Part shown: piece by piece, positions 63,312-64,000 of the stretch
Position numbering within the stretch: position 1 is the first letter of the stretch
Layout: each line of letters starts with the position of its first letter
Source of the DNA: Thalassobacter stenotrophicus
GTDB lineage: Bacteria; Pseudomonadota; Alphaproteobacteria; Rhodobacterales; Rhodobacteraceae
Direction: 5' to 3'
DNA length: 64,000 nt
Assembly: GCF_001458315.1 (NCBI RefSeq)
Contig: NZ_CYRX01000033.1
Location: 558,001 to 622,000, forward strand
Notes under the pieces: generated by a model
Told to the model about the DNA's origin: nothing
Databases searched by the model: none
The model's input: the letters and a program-made list of their open reading frames with translations, nothing else
Translations under genes and position numbers: made by a program

Positions 63312-64000
63312 TTAGGCTTGGAGTGCGCGCAGGCGTTTGATGAGGCTTGAGGTGTCCCACCGGCCGCCGCCCATGTTTTGGACGTCTTTGTAGTATTGAT
63401 CGATCATGGCCGTGCCCGGCAGCGGTGCGCCAATGTTGTTAGCCTCATCGAGGCAAATCCCGAGGTCTTTGCGCATCCAGTCGACGGCGAAGCCGAAATC
63501 GTAGGTGTCATCGAGCATGGTCGCGTGGCGGTTGAGCATTTGCCAGCTGCCCGCAGCGCCGCCCTTGATCACATCGACAACCGCGCGTCCGTCTAGGCCG
63601 GATTTTTCCGCAAATAGCATCGCCTCGGACAAGCCCTGGAGGAGGCCTGCGATTGCGATTTGGTTGACCATCTTGGTCAGCTGACCCGCGCCTGTTTCGC
63701 CCATGCGGGCACAGGCACCGGCATAGGCGTCGATGACCGGAGCGGCTTGGTCATAGGCGTCTTGGTCGCCCCCGCACATGACGCTGAGCACGCCGTTTTC
63801 GGCGCCGGCCTGTCCGCCGGAGACGGGCGCATCAATGAAGCTGATGCCGTGGTCTTTGGCCGCCGCGTACAGCGTGCGCGTGATATCGGCGGAGACTGTT
63901 GTGTGATCGACGAATACGGTGCCTGCAGCCATCGCTCCGAGTGCGCCATCCTCCCCTAGGCACACGCTGCGCAGGTCATCATCGTTGCCCACGCAGGACA
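63312..64000 (-). CDS. NAD(P)-dependent oxidoreductase, 3-hydroxyisobutyrate dehydrogenase type (partial)
   Basis: The C-terminal 229 residues of a beta-hydroxyacid dehydrogenase. FIDAPVSGGQAGAENGVLSVMCGG is the substrate-binding motif (given with its core SGGQAGA); the catalytic lysine lies in GAGQLTKMVNQ. The NAD-binding N-terminus is beyond the window. The substrate (hydroxyisobutyrate, tartronate semialdehyde or another) is open. Confidence 0.88.
   Translation of the reverse strand, partial: SCVGNDDDLRSVCLGEDGALGAMAAGTVFVDHTTVSADITRTLYAAAKDHGISFIDAPVSGGQAGAENGVLSVMCGGDQDAYDQAAPVIDAYAGACARMGETGAGQLTKMVNQIAIAGLLQGLSEAMLFAEKSGLDGRAVVDVIKGGAAGSWQMLNRHATMLDDTYDFGFAVDWMRKDLGICLDEANNIGAPLPGTAMIDQYYKDVQNMGGGRWDTSSLIKRLRALQA

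Overview
The window looks like chromosomal DNA from a marine-type alphaproteobacterium of the Rhodobacteraceae (Roseobacter group). The evidence is high GC, an NDUFA12-type complex I subunit gene beside mlaD and a DUF2155 gene, small families known mainly from Rhodobacterales (DUF1523, a PIN/RNA-methyltransferase pair, a 47-residue protein resembling RSP_7527), a ScfR-type regulator and several ABC importers. I see no rRNA, tRNA, prophage, insertion sequence or CRISPR array. Both edges cut genes: purD at the left and a 3-hydroxyisobutyrate-dehydrogenase-type gene at the right.

Layout. 1-9.7 kb: two gene sets around xseA that look like gamma-glutamyl amine (polyamine) catabolism. A plus-strand amidotransferase, glutamine-synthetase-like and FAD-oxidoreductase operon faces a minus-strand polar amino acid ABC importer ending in a second glutamine-synthetase-like gene and xseA. 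9.9-18.8 kb: PhnD-like and TerB-like proteins, metY, NDUFA12, mlaD, DUF2155, aat, an MFS efflux pump, a FrnE-like DsbA protein and an acyl-CoA synthetase divergent from an XRE-cupin regulator. 18.8-23.2 kb: patatin and 3-hydroxybutyrate dehydrogenase (PHB metabolism), a candidate small RNA, and a peptide-type binding protein. 23.4-34.5 kb: a fused NuoE-NuoF protein, ftsY, a DMT transporter, a YciB-like protein, a pseudouridine synthase with thirteen 16-residue repeats, tadA, an M20 deacylase, small membrane proteins, an esterase and a DsbA-like isomerase. 34.6-43.3 kb: a ScsB/DsbD-like reductase, a MATE pump, a gamma-glutamylcyclotransferase and the glycine cleavage operon (gcvT-H-P) behind a tandem glycine riboswitch. 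43.4-48.9 kb: an orphan ParA, accBC, a PIN protein coupled to an RNA methyltransferase, a 47-residue protein whose leader carries a CCUCCUCCC-loop hairpin, and a HpcH/HpaI aldolase.

48.9-62.6 kb is the most interesting region. A transporter-coupled histidine kinase (SLC5-STAC-kinase, CrbS-like), a two-helix membrane protein, a receiver-only response regulator and a ScfR-type short-chain acyl regulator lie on the minus strand. Divergent from them are a five-gene ABC importer of the branched-chain-amino-acid class and acetyl-CoA synthetase. I infer a combined sensing, uptake and activation module for acetate or a related short-chain carboxylate. Two intercistronic hairpins after the binding-protein gene and one before acs probably set the protein ratios.

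Other non-coding signals include a dispersed hairpin-plus-ATATTT repeat family (five copies), a PhaR-like box before the hydroxybutyrate dehydrogenase gene, and inverted repeats in two divergent promoter regions.
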